DNA from: Phyllobacterium endophyticum
GTDB taxonomy: Bacteria > Pseudomonadota > Alphaproteobacteria > Rhizobiales > Rhizobiaceae
Length of the DNA: 64,000 nucleotides
Assembly (NCBI RefSeq): GCF_003010935.1
Contig: NZ_PGGN01000001.1
Coordinates: 310,001 to 374,000 of the forward strand
Reading direction: 5' to 3'
Below, in pieces: positions 46,035 through 54,094 of this stretch; the first letter of the stretch is position 1; each line of letters begins with the position of its first letter. A program made the translations under genes and the position numbers. The notes beneath the pieces are model-generated. The model saw only the letters and a program-made list of their open reading frames with translations, was not told where the DNA came from and did no database searches.

Positions 46035-46571
46035 ATTCGCCGACCCTTTAGAGCCCAGGCGGTCCAGAAAGATGGACCTCGTTCCAACCGCGATATCCGC
46101 GTACCTCAGGTACAGCTTATCGATGCCGAAGGTGAAAACCACGGGATCGTAACCATCCAGGCAGCATTGGCGATGGCCGATGAGGCGGGGCTTGATCTCG
46201 TCGAGATCGTACCCAATGCCGAACCGCCAGTCTGCAAGATCGTTGATCTTGGTAAGCTGAAATACCAGGGCCAGAAGAAGGCCGCGGAAGCGCGCAAGAA
46301 GCAGAAGACGGTCGAGATCAAAGAAATCAAGATGCGCCCGAATATCGACACGCATGATTATGACGTGAAGATGAAGGCGATCAAGCGCTTCTTTGAAGAG
46401 GGTGACAAGGTCAAGGTTACGTTGCGGTTCCGCGGCCGCGAAATGGCCCACCAGGAACTCGGCATGCGCCTCTTGGACAAGGTCAAGGAAGATACGCTGG
46501 AAATTTCCAAGGTCGAGGCCGAACCTCGGCTTGAGGGCCGCCAGATGATGATGGTTCTGGCGCCGCGCTGA
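46035..46571 (+). CDS. infC: Translation initiation factor IF-3, ATT start codon
   Basis: Binds the 30S subunit and checks start-codon and initiator tRNA. The 178-residue product begins (I/M)[19 protein letters not shown], the usual rhizobial N-terminus. The N domain includes [12 protein letters not shown], and the C domain [19 protein letters not shown]. The start is ATT at 46035, nine bases after AGGAG. An in-frame TAA sits at 46014, and the first in-frame ATG (46167) is inside the N domain. ATT is the known autoregulated infC start in E. coli. Confidence 0.95.
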   Translation: MRRPFRAQAVQKDGPRSNRDIRVPQVQLIDAEGENHGIVTIQAALAMADEAGLDLVEIVPNAEPPVCKIVDLGKLKYQGQKKAAEARKKQKTVEIKEIKMRPNIDTHDYDVKMKAIKRFFEEGDKVKVTLRFRGREMAHQELGMRLLDKVKEDTLEISKVEAEPRLEGRQMMMVLAPR

Positions 46572-46590
46572 AAACAACATAGCTTCATAG

Positions 46591-46614
46591 AAAAGCCGCC
46601 TTCGGGCGGCTTTT
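46591..46614 (+). terminator. Rho-independent terminator after infC
   Basis: Perfect 10-bp arms AAAAGCCGCC (46591-46600) and GGCGGCTTTT (46605-46614) with a TTCG tetraloop, ending in T residues. Confidence 0.93.
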
Positions 46615-46621
46615 CCTTTGG

Positions 46622-47266
46622 ATGCTCACAATTCGAAAGCCCATGATGGCACTGAACTCTCTGCGGGACATGTCCCGGTTCCAGCACCGCAGGCGCATTG
46701 CAGTTGCTCTCCTCGTCGGTCTGATCCTGATTGCCCTTCTGACCATACGATCGGCCTGGGCGGGCGAAGTCCATGAGTATATCGAGGATTTCGGCATCGG
46801 CGTGATCGTCCTGACGATCCTCGGACGCATGTGGTGCACGCTCTATATCGGCGGACGTAAAAGTTCGGAAATTGTTCGCACAGGTCCTTATTCCATAAGC
46901 CGTAACCCGCTTTACGTCTTCAGCACGCTCGGTGCGGCAGGTATAGGCATGATGACAGGCAGCCTGATCGTTTCGCTGGCACTTTCCGTCATCTGCTACA
47001 TCGCCTTCCGCTTTGTCATCGCTGCCGAAGAAGGTTATCTCGAAAAGGTTTTCGGCGAGGTCTATGCCGTTTACAAGCGCGAGGTACCCCGATTTTTCCC
47101 CAAGCTCTCCCTCTACCGGGAGACTGAGGTGCTGACGGTAAAGTCTTCGATGCTTTACCGGACATTTACCGATGGACTGGTTTTCTTTGTTGCCTGTCCG
47201 TTGCTGGAGTTCGTCGAATATTTGCAGTCTGTCCACGTTCTGCCGGTCCTGTTGAGGCTCTACTAA
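46622..47266 (+). CDS. Isoprenylcysteine carboxyl methyltransferase-like membrane protein
   Basis: 214-residue integral membrane protein of the ICMT/phospholipid methyltransferase superfamily. TMs are at about 28-44, 58-75, 98-122 and a C-terminal segment near 182-200. The SAM-binding signature is RTGPYSISRNPLYV followed by EEGYLEKVFGEVYAVYKREV. Bacterial members often have unknown substrates. The start is uncertain: ATG 46622, 46643 or 46646. A terminator follows, separating it from rpmI. Confidence 0.82.
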   Translation: MLTIRKPMMALNSLRDMSRFQHRRRIAVALLVGLILIALLTIRSAWAGEVHEYIEDFGIGVIVLTILGRMWCTLYIGGRKSSEIVRTGPYSISRNPLYVFSTLGAAGIGMMTGSLIVSLALSVICYIAFRFVIAAEEGYLEKVFGEVYAVYKREVPRFFPKLSLYRETEVLTVKSSMLYRTFTDGLVFFVACPLLEFVEYLQSVHVLPVLLRLY

Positions 47267-47333
47267 GCTTTTCGCCGGCTCACGCGATTCAACTGTTGCG
47301 CTTTTCCAAGCTTCTGGTAATAAGCACCCGTTC

Positions 47334-47366
47334 AAACCGCCCGGCAGGGCATGCCGTGGCGGTTTT
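47334..47366 (+). terminator. Terminator after the ICMT-like gene
   Basis: AAACCGCC (47334-47341) pairs with GGCGGTTT (47358-47365), with an inner GGCA/TGCC pair and one more T. This isolates the rpmI transcript start region. Confidence 0.75.
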
Positions 47367-47404
47367 GTATGCTTTCAGGCTTTGGTCGGCCTGAAGTTAA
47401 CAAC

Positions 47405-47440
47405 AGAGGCGGTTATTTCGCAGAAATGACAGGGCCCTCA
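47405..47440 (+). repeat. Hairpin repeat copy 1, rpmI leader
   Basis: GAGGCGGTTATTTC (47406-47419), GCA loop, GAAATGAC (47423-47430), then GCCCTC (47434-47439). The 8-bp inner stem has one G-U pair and the outer GAGG/CCTC arms close the element. The same unit recurs before rplT and pheS. The start codon is 63 nt downstream. Confidence 0.75.
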
Positions 47441-47451
47441 AACAGAAAAGA

Positions 47452-47486
47452 GGCGCAGCGTGCCGAAGGCACGACAGGAAAGCGCC
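47452..47486 (+). promoter_or_regulatory. Second hairpin of the rpmI leader
   Basis: CGTGCC (47459-47464) and GGCACG (47468-47473) form a 6-bp stem with a GAA loop. Outer GGCGC (47452-47456) and GCGCC (47482-47486) arms can enclose it. It ends just before the AAGGAG ribosome site of rpmI, suggesting a translation-control leader. Confidence 0.5.
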
Positions 47487-47502
47487 AATAAGGAGTAGCA
47501 AA

Positions 47503-47703
47503 ATGCCCAAGATGAAGACCAAATCTGCTGCCAAGAAACGGTTCAAGATTACCGGGACTGGCAAAGTCAAAGCCGCCGCCGCTGGCAAACGCCATGGCAT
47601 GATCAAACGTTCGAACAAATTCATTCGTGATGCACGCGGGACGATGGTCCTGGCTGATGCCGATGCGAAAATCGTGAAGAAGTTCCTGCCAAACGGTCTT
47701 TGA
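47503..47703 (+). CDS. rpmI: 50S ribosomal protein L35
   Basis: 66-residue, very basic ribosomal protein, [20 protein letters not shown] at the N-terminus and [17 protein letters not shown] later, as in the bacterial L35 family. AAGGAG lies seven bases upstream of the ATG. It is followed by rplT after 79 bp that contain hairpin repeat copy 2, so expression of L20 may be separately tuned. Confidence 0.98.
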   Translation: MPKMKTKSAAKKRFKITGTGKVKAAAAGKRHGMIKRSNKFIRDARGTMVLADADAKIVKKFLPNGL

Positions 47704-47726
47704 TCGGGCAAACGTTATCCATCCCA

Positions 47727-47764
47727 GGAGGCGGTCATTTCGGAAGAAATGGCAACGAGCCTCG
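47727..47764 (+). repeat. Hairpin repeat copy 2, rpmI-rplT intergenic
   Basis: GAGGCGGTCATTTC (47728-47741), GGAA loop, GAAATGGC (47746-47753), then GCCTC (47759-47763). The inner stem is 8 bp with one G-U pair and the outer stem GAGGC/GCCTC is 5 bp. It ends 19 nt before the rplT start. Confidence 0.8.
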
Positions 47765-47782
47765 AGTTAAGGAGATCATATC

Positions 47783-48187
47783 ATGGCACGTGTAAAACGG
47801 GGCGTTACGTCCCACGCCAAGCATAAAAAAGTTCTGAAGCAGGCTGAGGGTTTCCGTGGCCGCCGCAAGAACACGATCAAGACCGCCAAGGCTGCTGTCG
47901 ATCGTTCGAAGCAATATGCCTATCGCGATCGCAAGAACAAGAAGCGCACTTTCCGCGCGCTCTGGACCCAGCGCATCAACGCTGCTGTTCGCGAACATGG
48001 CTTGACCTATAGCCGCTTCATCGACGGTCTGTCGAAGTCCGGCATCGAGGTTGACCGCAAGGTTCTGTCGGATCTCGCGATCCATGAGCCGGAAGCATTC
48101 GGTGCGCTCGTGGCTTCTGCAAAGAAGGCTCTCGAGTACCTGAAGAACACCACACCGAACGCTTTCGAAGGCGCTGTACACGCTTAG
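47783..48187 (+). CDS. rplT: 50S ribosomal protein L20
   Basis: 134-residue basic protein needed for early 50S assembly. In E. coli and Bacillus, L20 represses its own operon by binding leader RNA that mimics its rRNA site. [40 protein letters not shown] and [20 protein letters not shown] are typical. AAGGAG lies upstream. Hairpin copy 2 abuts this ribosome site, and a terminator follows the gene. Confidence 0.98.
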   Translation: MARVKRGVTSHAKHKKVLKQAEGFRGRRKNTIKTAKAAVDRSKQYAYRDRKNKKRTFRALWTQRINAAVREHGLTYSRFIDGLSKSGIEVDRKVLSDLAIHEPEAFGALVASAKKALEYLKNTTPNAFEGAVHA

Positions 48188-48225
48188 TCAGCCGCTCCCA
48201 AAGCATTCACGAAACTAGATTTGGG

Positions 48226-48258
48226 AAACCCGCGCTGGCTCGGCTGGCGCGGGTTTTT
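48226..48258 (+). terminator. Rho-independent terminator after rplT
   Basis: Perfect 10-bp arms AAACCCGCGC (48226-48235) and GCGCGGGTTT (48247-48256) with an 11-nt loop and TT after. It lies upstream of pheS, so pheST needs its own promoter or read-through. Confidence 0.88.
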
Positions 48259-48280
48259 CGATTTTCTGTATGGACGAGCA

Positions 48281-48314
48281 AGAGGCGGTCATTTCGTGGA
48301 AATGACGGGATCCT
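48281..48314 (+). repeat. Hairpin repeat copy 3, pheS leader
   Basis: GAGGCGGTCATTTC (48282-48295), GTG loop, GAAATGAC (48299-48306), then GGGATCCT (48307-48314). The inner 8-bp stem is perfect and the outer pairing is about 3 bp. It ends 18 nt before the pheS ATG, at nearly the same distance as copy 2 from rplT. Confidence 0.8.
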
Positions 48315-48331
48315 AGCAACAGGTGAGAACG

Positions 48332-49414
48332 ATGGATGACCTGATACAACTGGAAAGCGTGCTTGCCGCGCAGATCGAGTCAGCAAATGACGAAGCTGCC
48401 ATAGAGGCGGTCCGCATCGCTGCGCTCGGCAAGAAGGGTTCGATTTCAGAGAAGCTCAAGTCGCTCGGCTCCATGTCGCCGGAAGAGCGGCAGCTCCAGG
48501 GCCCTGCGATCAACGGGCTGAAGAATCGGATTGCGGAAGCGCTGACCGCCCGCAGGAATGCGCTCAGGGACGCTGCTATCAGCTCGCGCCTTGAAACTGA
48601 GAAGGTGGATATCACGCTTCCCGTGCGCGCTGCGCCGGCAGAACGCGGGCGCATTCATCCCATCAGCCAGGTTGTCGATGAAATCACTGCGATCTTCGCC
48701 GACATGGGCTTCTCCATCGCCGAAGGTCCCGACGTCGAGACCGACTATTATAACTTCACCGCGCTCAATTTCCCCGAAGGCCATCCGGCGCGTGAGATGC
48801 ATGACACCTTCTTCTTCAATCCGGACGAGAATGGCGAGCGGCGGGTGTTGCGTACGCATACGAGCCCGGTCCAGATTCGCACGATGGAAAACCAGAAGCC
48901 GCCTATTCGCATCGTCATTCCCGGCAAGACTTACCGTATGGACAGCGATGCCACCCACTCGCCCATGTTCCATCAGGTGGAGGGACTGGTCATCGACAAA
49001 ACTGCCAACGTCGCCAATATGAAATGGGTGCTGGAGGAGTTCTGCAAGGCATTTTTCGAAGTGCCGTCGCTGAAGATGCGCTTCCGTCCATCCTACTTCC
49101 CCTTCACCGAGCCTTCGCTGGAAGTGGATATCCAGTGCGACCGTTCCGGCAGGGAAGTCAGGTTTGGCGAAGGCACCGACTGGATGGAAATTCTCGGCTG
49201 CGGCATGGTTCATCCGAATGTGCTGCGCGCCGGTGGTCTCGATCCGGACGAATATCAGGGCTTTGCCTGGGGCATGGGGATCGATCGCATAGCCATGCTG
49301 AAATACGGCATGCCGGACCTGCGCGCCTTCTTCGACGCCGACGTTCGCTGGCTGCAGCATTACGGCTTCCGTCCGCTCGACATCCCGACATTGTTTGGCG
49401 GCCTGAGCGCCTGA
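48332..49414 (+). CDS. pheS: Phenylalanine-tRNA ligase alpha subunit
   Basis: Catalytic subunit of the (alpha-beta)2 class II synthetase. The 360-residue product has an N-terminal coiled coil (about 1-85), motif 2 near [10 protein letters not shown], and motif 3 [18 protein letters not shown] chose ATG 48332 with AGGTGAG upstream; a GTG at 48323 is an alternative. pheT follows after 63 bp without the hairpin repeat. I found no Phe-rich leader peptide, so attenuation of the E. coli kind is not supported. Confidence 0.97.
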   Translation: MDDLIQLESVLAAQIESANDEAAIEAVRIAALGKKGSISEKLKSLGSMSPEERQLQGPAINGLKNRIAEALTARRNALRDAAISSRLETEKVDITLPVRAAPAERGRIHPISQVVDEITAIFADMGFSIAEGPDVETDYYNFTALNFPEGHPAREMHDTFFFNPDENGERRVLRTHTSPVQIRTMENQKPPIRIVIPGKTYRMDSDATHSPMFHQVEGLVIDKTANVANMKWVLEEFCKAFFEVPSLKMRFRPSYFPFTEPSLEVDIQCDRSGREVRFGEGTDWMEILGCGMVHPNVLRAGGLDPDEYQGFAWGMGIDRIAMLKYGMPDLRAFFDADVRWLQHYGFRPLDIPTLFGGLSA

Positions 49415-49477
49415 CATCAAGGAAACGACGCGGCTTGCCGATGTCTCGTAATTCAAACTTTCGAAACGGGTGAAATC

Positions 49478-51892
49478 ATGAAATTCACACTCTCCTGGCT
49501 GAAAGATCATCTAGAGACTGACGCATCGCTGGATCAGATCGTCGAGACGCTCACCATGATCGGTCTCGAGGTCGAGTCCCTCGACGACAAGTCGGCGCTT
49601 AAGCCCTTTGTCATCGCCAAGGTGCTGACGGCTGCGCGCCACCCGGACGCCGACAAGTTGCAGGTACTCACCGTCGATACGGGCGATGGCAAGCCGCTGC
49701 AAGTCGTGTGCGGAGCTCCCAATGCGCGCGCTGGCCTCATTGGTGCATTCGCCGCGCCGGGCGCCTATGTTCCAGGCATCGATATCACGCTTTCCGTCGG
49801 CAAGATCCGGGGTGTCGAAAGCCATGGCATGATGTGCTCGGAACGCGAGCTGCAGATGTCGGATGAGCACAATGGCATCATCGACCTCCCGGCGGATGCG
49901 CCGGTCGGAACGAGTTTTGCCGCCTATGCCGGTCTCGACGATCCGGTCATCGAGATCAATCTGACGCCGAACCGGCCGGATTGCACCAGTGTCCACGGTA
50001 TTGCCCGGGATCTCGCCGCAGCCGGCCTTGGCACGCTCCGCAAAAAGCCGGTCGAATCCGTCGCGGGTGCCGGCGAGCCGCAGGTCAACGTGACCCTCGA
50101 TCTCAAGGATGAGCCCGGCTTGTGTCCGGGGTTTGCATGGCGCACGATCAAGGGCGTCAAGAACGGCCCCGCCCCGAAATGGCTGCAGCAGCGTCTGATA
50201 GCGATCGGGCTGCGCCCGATCAATGCGCTGGTCGATATCACCAACTATGTCACGTTCGACCGGGGTCGTCCCCTGCACGTCTTCGACGCGGACAAGGTCA
50301 ATGGCAATCTTACCGTGCGTCGCGCAATTGATGGCGAAAAGATTCTTGGCCTCAACGGCAAGGAATATACGCTCCGTTGGGACAATGTCGTCATTGCCGA
50401 TGCGGACGGCGTGGAGTCGATTGCTGGCATCATGGGCGGCGAACATTCCGGCTGCGATGAGAACACCACCAACGTCGTCATCGAATCTGCACTCTGGGAT
50501 GCGTTGAATGTCGCCCGCACAGGTCGAGACCTCGGGATCATAACCGATGCGCGGTATCGGTTCGAACGGGGTGTCGACCCCGAATTCATGATCCCCGGAC
50601 TGGAGCTCGCGACGCAGCTGGTTCTTGAATTCTGTGGTGGTGCCCCATCGCGGACGCAGGTGGCCGGTTACAAGGGTCACAACTCCAGGATCGTCCGGTT
50701 CCCGGCATCGGAAGTCAAGCGGCTCACCGGCATCGATGTTCCGGCTGAGAAGAGCCTCGAGATCCTGTCCCGCCTCGGCTTCAAACCGCAAGGAAGCGGC
50801 GAAGTGGTCGATGTCGCGGTTCCTTCCTGGCGTCCAGATGTCGACGGCAAGGCAGATCTCGTCGAAGAAGTCATGCGCATCCACGGTGTCGACCGTATCG
50901 AGCCGCAACCGCTGGTCAGCCACGCCGCGGTCAACGGCAAGATACTGACGACGCTGCAGATACGCACCCGCAACGCTCGCCGGGCGCTTGCCTCGCGCGG
51001 CATGATGGAGGCCGTTACCTGGTCATTCATCCCGGAATCATCGGCCAGGGCTTTTGGCGGCGGCCAGAGCGAGTTGAAGCTTGCCAATCCTATCGCCGCC
51101 GACATGTCGGACATGCGCCCCTCGTTGCTGCCGGGCCTGCTGGCTGCTGCCCAGCGTAATGCCGATCGCGGCTTCAGTGATCTGGCGCTGTTCGAAGTCT
51201 CCGGCACATACGAGGGCAACACGCCGGAAGCGCAGCGGCGCGTCGCCGGTGGTGTTCGCCGTGGTACGGCCAAGCTTGAAGGCTCCGGCCGTCACTGGTC
51301 GGGCAATGCTGGCCCGGTTGGTGTATTCGACGCCAAGGCCGACGCGCTTGCAGTGCTCGAGGCCTGCGGAGCGCCGGTGGAAAAGCTGCAGATCGAAAGC
51401 GGCGGTCCCGCCTGGTATCATCTAGGACGTTCGGGCACGATCAAGCTCGGGCCCAAGGTGATCCTAGGAACCTTCGGCGAATTCCATCCGAAGACGCTGG
51501 AAACGCTCGACGTCGCGGGTGCCCTGTGCGGTTTTGAAGTTTTCATCGACGCCATTCCGGAACCGAAGCAGAAGCCGACACGCACCAAACCCGCGCTCAA
51601 CCTTTCGGATTTCCAGACAGTGCGCCGCGACTTTGCGTTTGTCGTCGACAAGTCCGTGGAAGCGGGTGCGATCCTGCGGGCGGCGCTAGCCAGCGACAAG
51701 AAACTGATCACCGGCGTTCAGGTCTTCGATCTGTTCGAAGGTGCGTCGCTGGGTGCCGGCAAGAAGTCGGTCGCGATCGAAGTGGCTATCCAGCCGCTCG
51801 AGCGGACGTTGACCGACGAGGATCTCGACACGCTGACCAAGCGCATTGTCGAGAGCGTCGGCAAACAGACCGGCGGCGTTCTGCGTGGCTGA
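49478..51892 (+). CDS. pheT: Phenylalanine-tRNA ligase beta subunit
   Basis: Beta subunit with editing and tRNA-binding roles. The 804-residue product has an N-terminal OB-fold tRNA-binding domain at about 40-150 ([17 protein letters not shown]), then the B3/B4 editing domain at about 210-390 ([22 protein letters not shown]). B5 follows near 400-475 and a catalytic-like module after that. The C-terminal FDX-ACB anticodon domain includes [16 protein letters not shown]. Standard length. Confidence 0.97.
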   Translation: MKFTLSWLKDHLETDASLDQIVETLTMIGLEVESLDDKSALKPFVIAKVLTAARHPDADKLQVLTVDTGDGKPLQVVCGAPNARAGLIGAFAAPGAYVPGIDITLSVGKIRGVESHGMMCSERELQMSDEHNGIIDLPADAPVGTSFAAYAGLDDPVIEINLTPNRPDCTSVHGIARDLAAAGLGTLRKKPVESVAGAGEPQVNVTLDLKDEPGLCPGFAWRTIKGVKNGPAPKWLQQRLIAIGLRPINALVDITNYVTFDRGRPLHVFDADKVNGNLTVRRAIDGEKILGLNGKEYTLRWDNVVIADADGVESIAGIMGGEHSGCDENTTNVVIESALWDALNVARTGRDLGIITDARYRFERGVDPEFMIPGLELATQLVLEFCGGAPSRTQVAGYKGHNSRIVRFPASEVKRLTGIDVPAEKSLEILSRLGFKPQGSGEVVDVAVPSWRPDVDGKADLVEEVMRIHGVDRIEPQPLVSHAAVNGKILTTLQIRTRNARRALASRGMMEAVTWSFIPESSARAFGGGQSELKLANPIAADMSDMRPSLLPGLLAAAQRNADRGFSDLALFEVSGTYEGNTPEAQRRVAGGVRRGTAKLEGSGRHWSGNAGPVGVFDAKADALAVLEACGAPVEKLQIESGGPAWYHLGRSGTIKLGPKVILGTFGEFHPKTLETLDVAGALCGFEVFIDAIPEPKQKPTRTKPALNLSDFQTVRRDFAFVVDKSVEAGAILRAALASDKKLITGVQVFDLFEGASLGAGKKSVAIEVAIQPLERTLTDEDLDTLTKRIVESVGKQTGGVLRG

Positions 51893-51907
51893 CATATTCT
51901 GGATGTG

Positions 51908-51944
51908 AGGGCGCCGAAGGGGTGGGCAACGCCTGCGGCGCCCT
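51908..51944 (+). terminator. Hairpin after pheT, weak terminator
   Basis: Perfect 9-bp arms AGGGCGCCG (51908-51916) and CGGCGCCCT (51936-51944) with a 19-nt loop; no T-tract follows. It lies between pheT and the convergent substrate-binding protein gene. Confidence 0.5.
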
Positions 51945-52040
51945 AGTTGCGATTCCAGCAAGCGGGCGAAGCTTGAAATGCTGAAATCGCAAGAGAGGGG
52001 ATCGCGATGGCTGAATCCCCTTTTCCAGAGCTGGAGGACT

Positions 52041-53045
52041 CTAGAATTTGAACTCGGCAAGATTTGCCGGTGTGACGATTTTCGCCGGGCCGAGGATCAG
52101 TTCGCCTGCTGCGCCGATGGTGTATTCGCCCAGGCGGCCGGCGGTAAACTTGTCGCCTTCCTTTCCTTCTATCTTGCACTGCGCCAGCGCCTGTGCTGCG
52201 TGATAGGTCAGGTATCCAAGGTCAGAAACATTCCACCAGATATCCTGGGCGCTGCCATTCTTGATATATTTTGAAATCAGCGTTGCCGGTGCAAGCCCCG
52301 TCAGCTTCACCTTGCCGGTCAGGCCGGCCTCTTCGAGCGCGCGGGCGGCGGCAGGCAGGCCGATACCGGCGGGCACGATGATCGCTTTCAGGTCGGGAAA
52401 TGCCTGAACGAGCGCCAGCGCCTGCTGCTGGTTGACCTGCTCGCTTTCTTCGCCATAGGCAACCTGCATCAGCTTCAGTTCGGCGTACTTCGGATCGCTC
52501 GCCAGCTTGTCCTTGATGAACTCGATCCAGGTGTTCTGGTTTGTCGCGGTTGGCGTCGAAGAAAGAATGGCAAATTCCCCCTTGCCGCCGGTCAGATCAT
52601 AGGCGCTCTGCAACATCATCTCGGCCAAGCTGTCACCCTTCGCCTGGTTCACGAAAATCGACCGTGCCCCGGCCGCAACATCTGAATCGTAGGATATGAC
52701 CCGAACGCCCTGTTTGGCGGCACGCTTCAATGCTGGCGCAACTGCATTGGCGTCATTGCCGGAAATGGCGATGACGCCGACTTTTTGTGACACCAGACTA
52801 TTGATGAATTCGATCTGTGCCTCGGCGGTGCCCTGTGACGGCGCAACCTGAATGAGCGTTCCCCCGATTTCCTTTTGCGCTTCCTCGGCGCCTGTTTTGG
52901 CAACCTGGAAATAGGGATCCGTATCGAGCTTGGGCAAAAAACCGACGGTAACGGGCTCTTTGGCGCATTCCTGCGCAAGCGCCATACCCGTTAGCGGCCC
53001 GCTGGCGAATATACCCGCTAACAAAACCTGTCTAAGCAACTGCAT
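52041..53045 (-). CDS. Sugar ABC transporter periplasmic binding protein (RhaS/LsrB-like)
   Basis: Type I periplasmic sugar-binding protein of 334 residues. The signal peptide is at about 1-24 (cleavage near GMALAQ). VGFLPKLDTDPYFQVAKTGA is typical of the rhamnose (RhaS) and autoinducer-2 (LsrB) groups. Later parts hold IAISGNDANAVAPAL and the hinge region DVAAGARSIFVNQ. The ligand cannot be fixed: no rhaD, rhaI or lsr catabolic genes are nearby. It is the last gene of a minus-strand transport operon. Confidence 0.88.
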   Translation of the reverse strand: MQLLRQVLLAGIFASGPLTGMALAQECAKEPVTVGFLPKLDTDPYFQVAKTGAEEAQKEIGGTLIQVAPSQGTAEAQIEFINSLVSQKVGVIAISGNDANAVAPALKRAAKQGVRVISYDSDVAAGARSIFVNQAKGDSLAEMMLQSAYDLTGGKGEFAILSSTPTATNQNTWIEFIKDKLASDPKYAELKLMQVAYGEESEQVNQQQALALVQAFPDLKAIIVPAGIGLPAAARALEEAGLTGKVKLTGLAPATLISKYIKNGSAQDIWWNVSDLGYLTYHAAQALAQCKIEGKEGDKFTAGRLGEYTIGAAGELILGPAKIVTPANLAEFKF

Positions 53046-53099
53046 GATCTCCTCCTTTACCTGAACACCGGAAAAATTGTTTGAGCAAGGGGCCCGGTT

Positions 53100-54089
53100 T
53101 CACCCTTTGCTTTTGCGCGGATGCGGCAAGGCAATGAACCAGTTCAACAGGGGCGCCGAATAGTTGCCGAACAGCAGTGAACCGATCAGGAGCAGCCCGA
53201 TCACCATGCCTTGGGCATCGCCGCCGATCTGGTTCAGCGCCAGAAGATTGCGTATGACCGAAAGCAGCACGAGCGCCAAGAGAACGCCGGTAAGCTTGCC
53301 TTTGCCACCGAATACGCTGACGCCGCCGAGCAGGACGATGGTAATTACGTCGAGTTCCATGCCAAGTGCATTATTGGCGCGCGCATTGGCAAGCCGGGCG
53401 GTGTAGACAATTCCTGCAATCGCACAAATGATCCCCGTCGACACGAAGAGAGCTGCCGTGATCCGTTTCACGGCAATTCCTGAATAAAGCGCAGCGAGCG
53501 GATTGCCGCCCAACGCATAGATGCGTTTGCCGGTCGAGGTCTTCTGGAGAACGACAGCGAAAACCGGCGCAAGGATCAGAAATGGCAGGATAGTCTGAGG
53601 GATACTGGTCCCAGGCACATTGTCGATGCCAAAATTCAACAGCGGGTCGGGCAGGATATTGATCGACCCGGTGCCGAGCAAGATATACCCGATACCACGA
53701 TACATCGCCATCGTACCAAGTGTGACCACAAGCGAAGGCAGTCCGAGATAGGCGACGAAATAGCCGTTGAAGGCTCCCAGAATGCCGCCGGCCAGCAACG
53801 TGAGCGGCAATGCCAGGGAGAGCGGCACTGAAGCTTGGACCATCAATCCGAACAGAACGCTGGTCAGCGCCAAAATGGAGGCAACCGACAGATCGATCTC
53901 GCGGACAATGATCAAGAGCGCCATGGGAAGCACCAGCAATGCTTTTTCCGAAGCACTCGCTGCCAGTTGCGACAGATTGAAAGCGGAAAAGAAGTTGGGA
54001 ACGAAGACGATGCCGTAGCCGATCACGGCAATTGACGCTGCCAGCAGCAACAGATCCCAAAATTCCAGCCGTCGAATGAAGTTGGTCAT
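53100..54089 (-). CDS. Sugar ABC transporter permease
   Basis: 329-residue permease of the ribose/rhamnose type with about 8-10 TM segments. Conserved IIVREIDLSVASILALTSVL and AFNGYFVAYLGLPSLVVTLGTM, the EAA-like loop region of this family, are visible. It lies 5 bp after the fused ATPase-permease gene and would pair with the permease half of that protein. Confidence 0.92.
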   Translation of the reverse strand: MTNFIRRLEFWDLLLLAASIAVIGYGIVFVPNFFSAFNLSQLAASASEKALLVLPMALLIIVREIDLSVASILALTSVLFGLMVQASVPLSLALPLTLLAGGILGAFNGYFVAYLGLPSLVVTLGTMAMYRGIGYILLGTGSINILPDPLLNFGIDNVPGTSIPQTILPFLILAPVFAVVLQKTSTGKRIYALGGNPLAALYSGIAVKRITAALFVSTGIICAIAGIVYTARLANARANNALGMELDVITIVLLGGVSVFGGKGKLTGVLLALVLLSVIRNLLALNQIGGDAQGMVIGLLLIGSLLFGNYSAPLLNWFIALPHPRKSKG

Positions 54090-54094
54090 GATGT

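Noticed and set aside
46167-46571. infC starting at ATG 46167
   Set aside because: This would delete most of the conserved N domain that is encoded in frame upstream from the ATT.
48241-48331. Phe-rich leader peptide attenuator for pheST
   Set aside because: No short frame with ATG, repeated Phe codons and alternative hairpins was found; the strong hairpin here terminates rplT.
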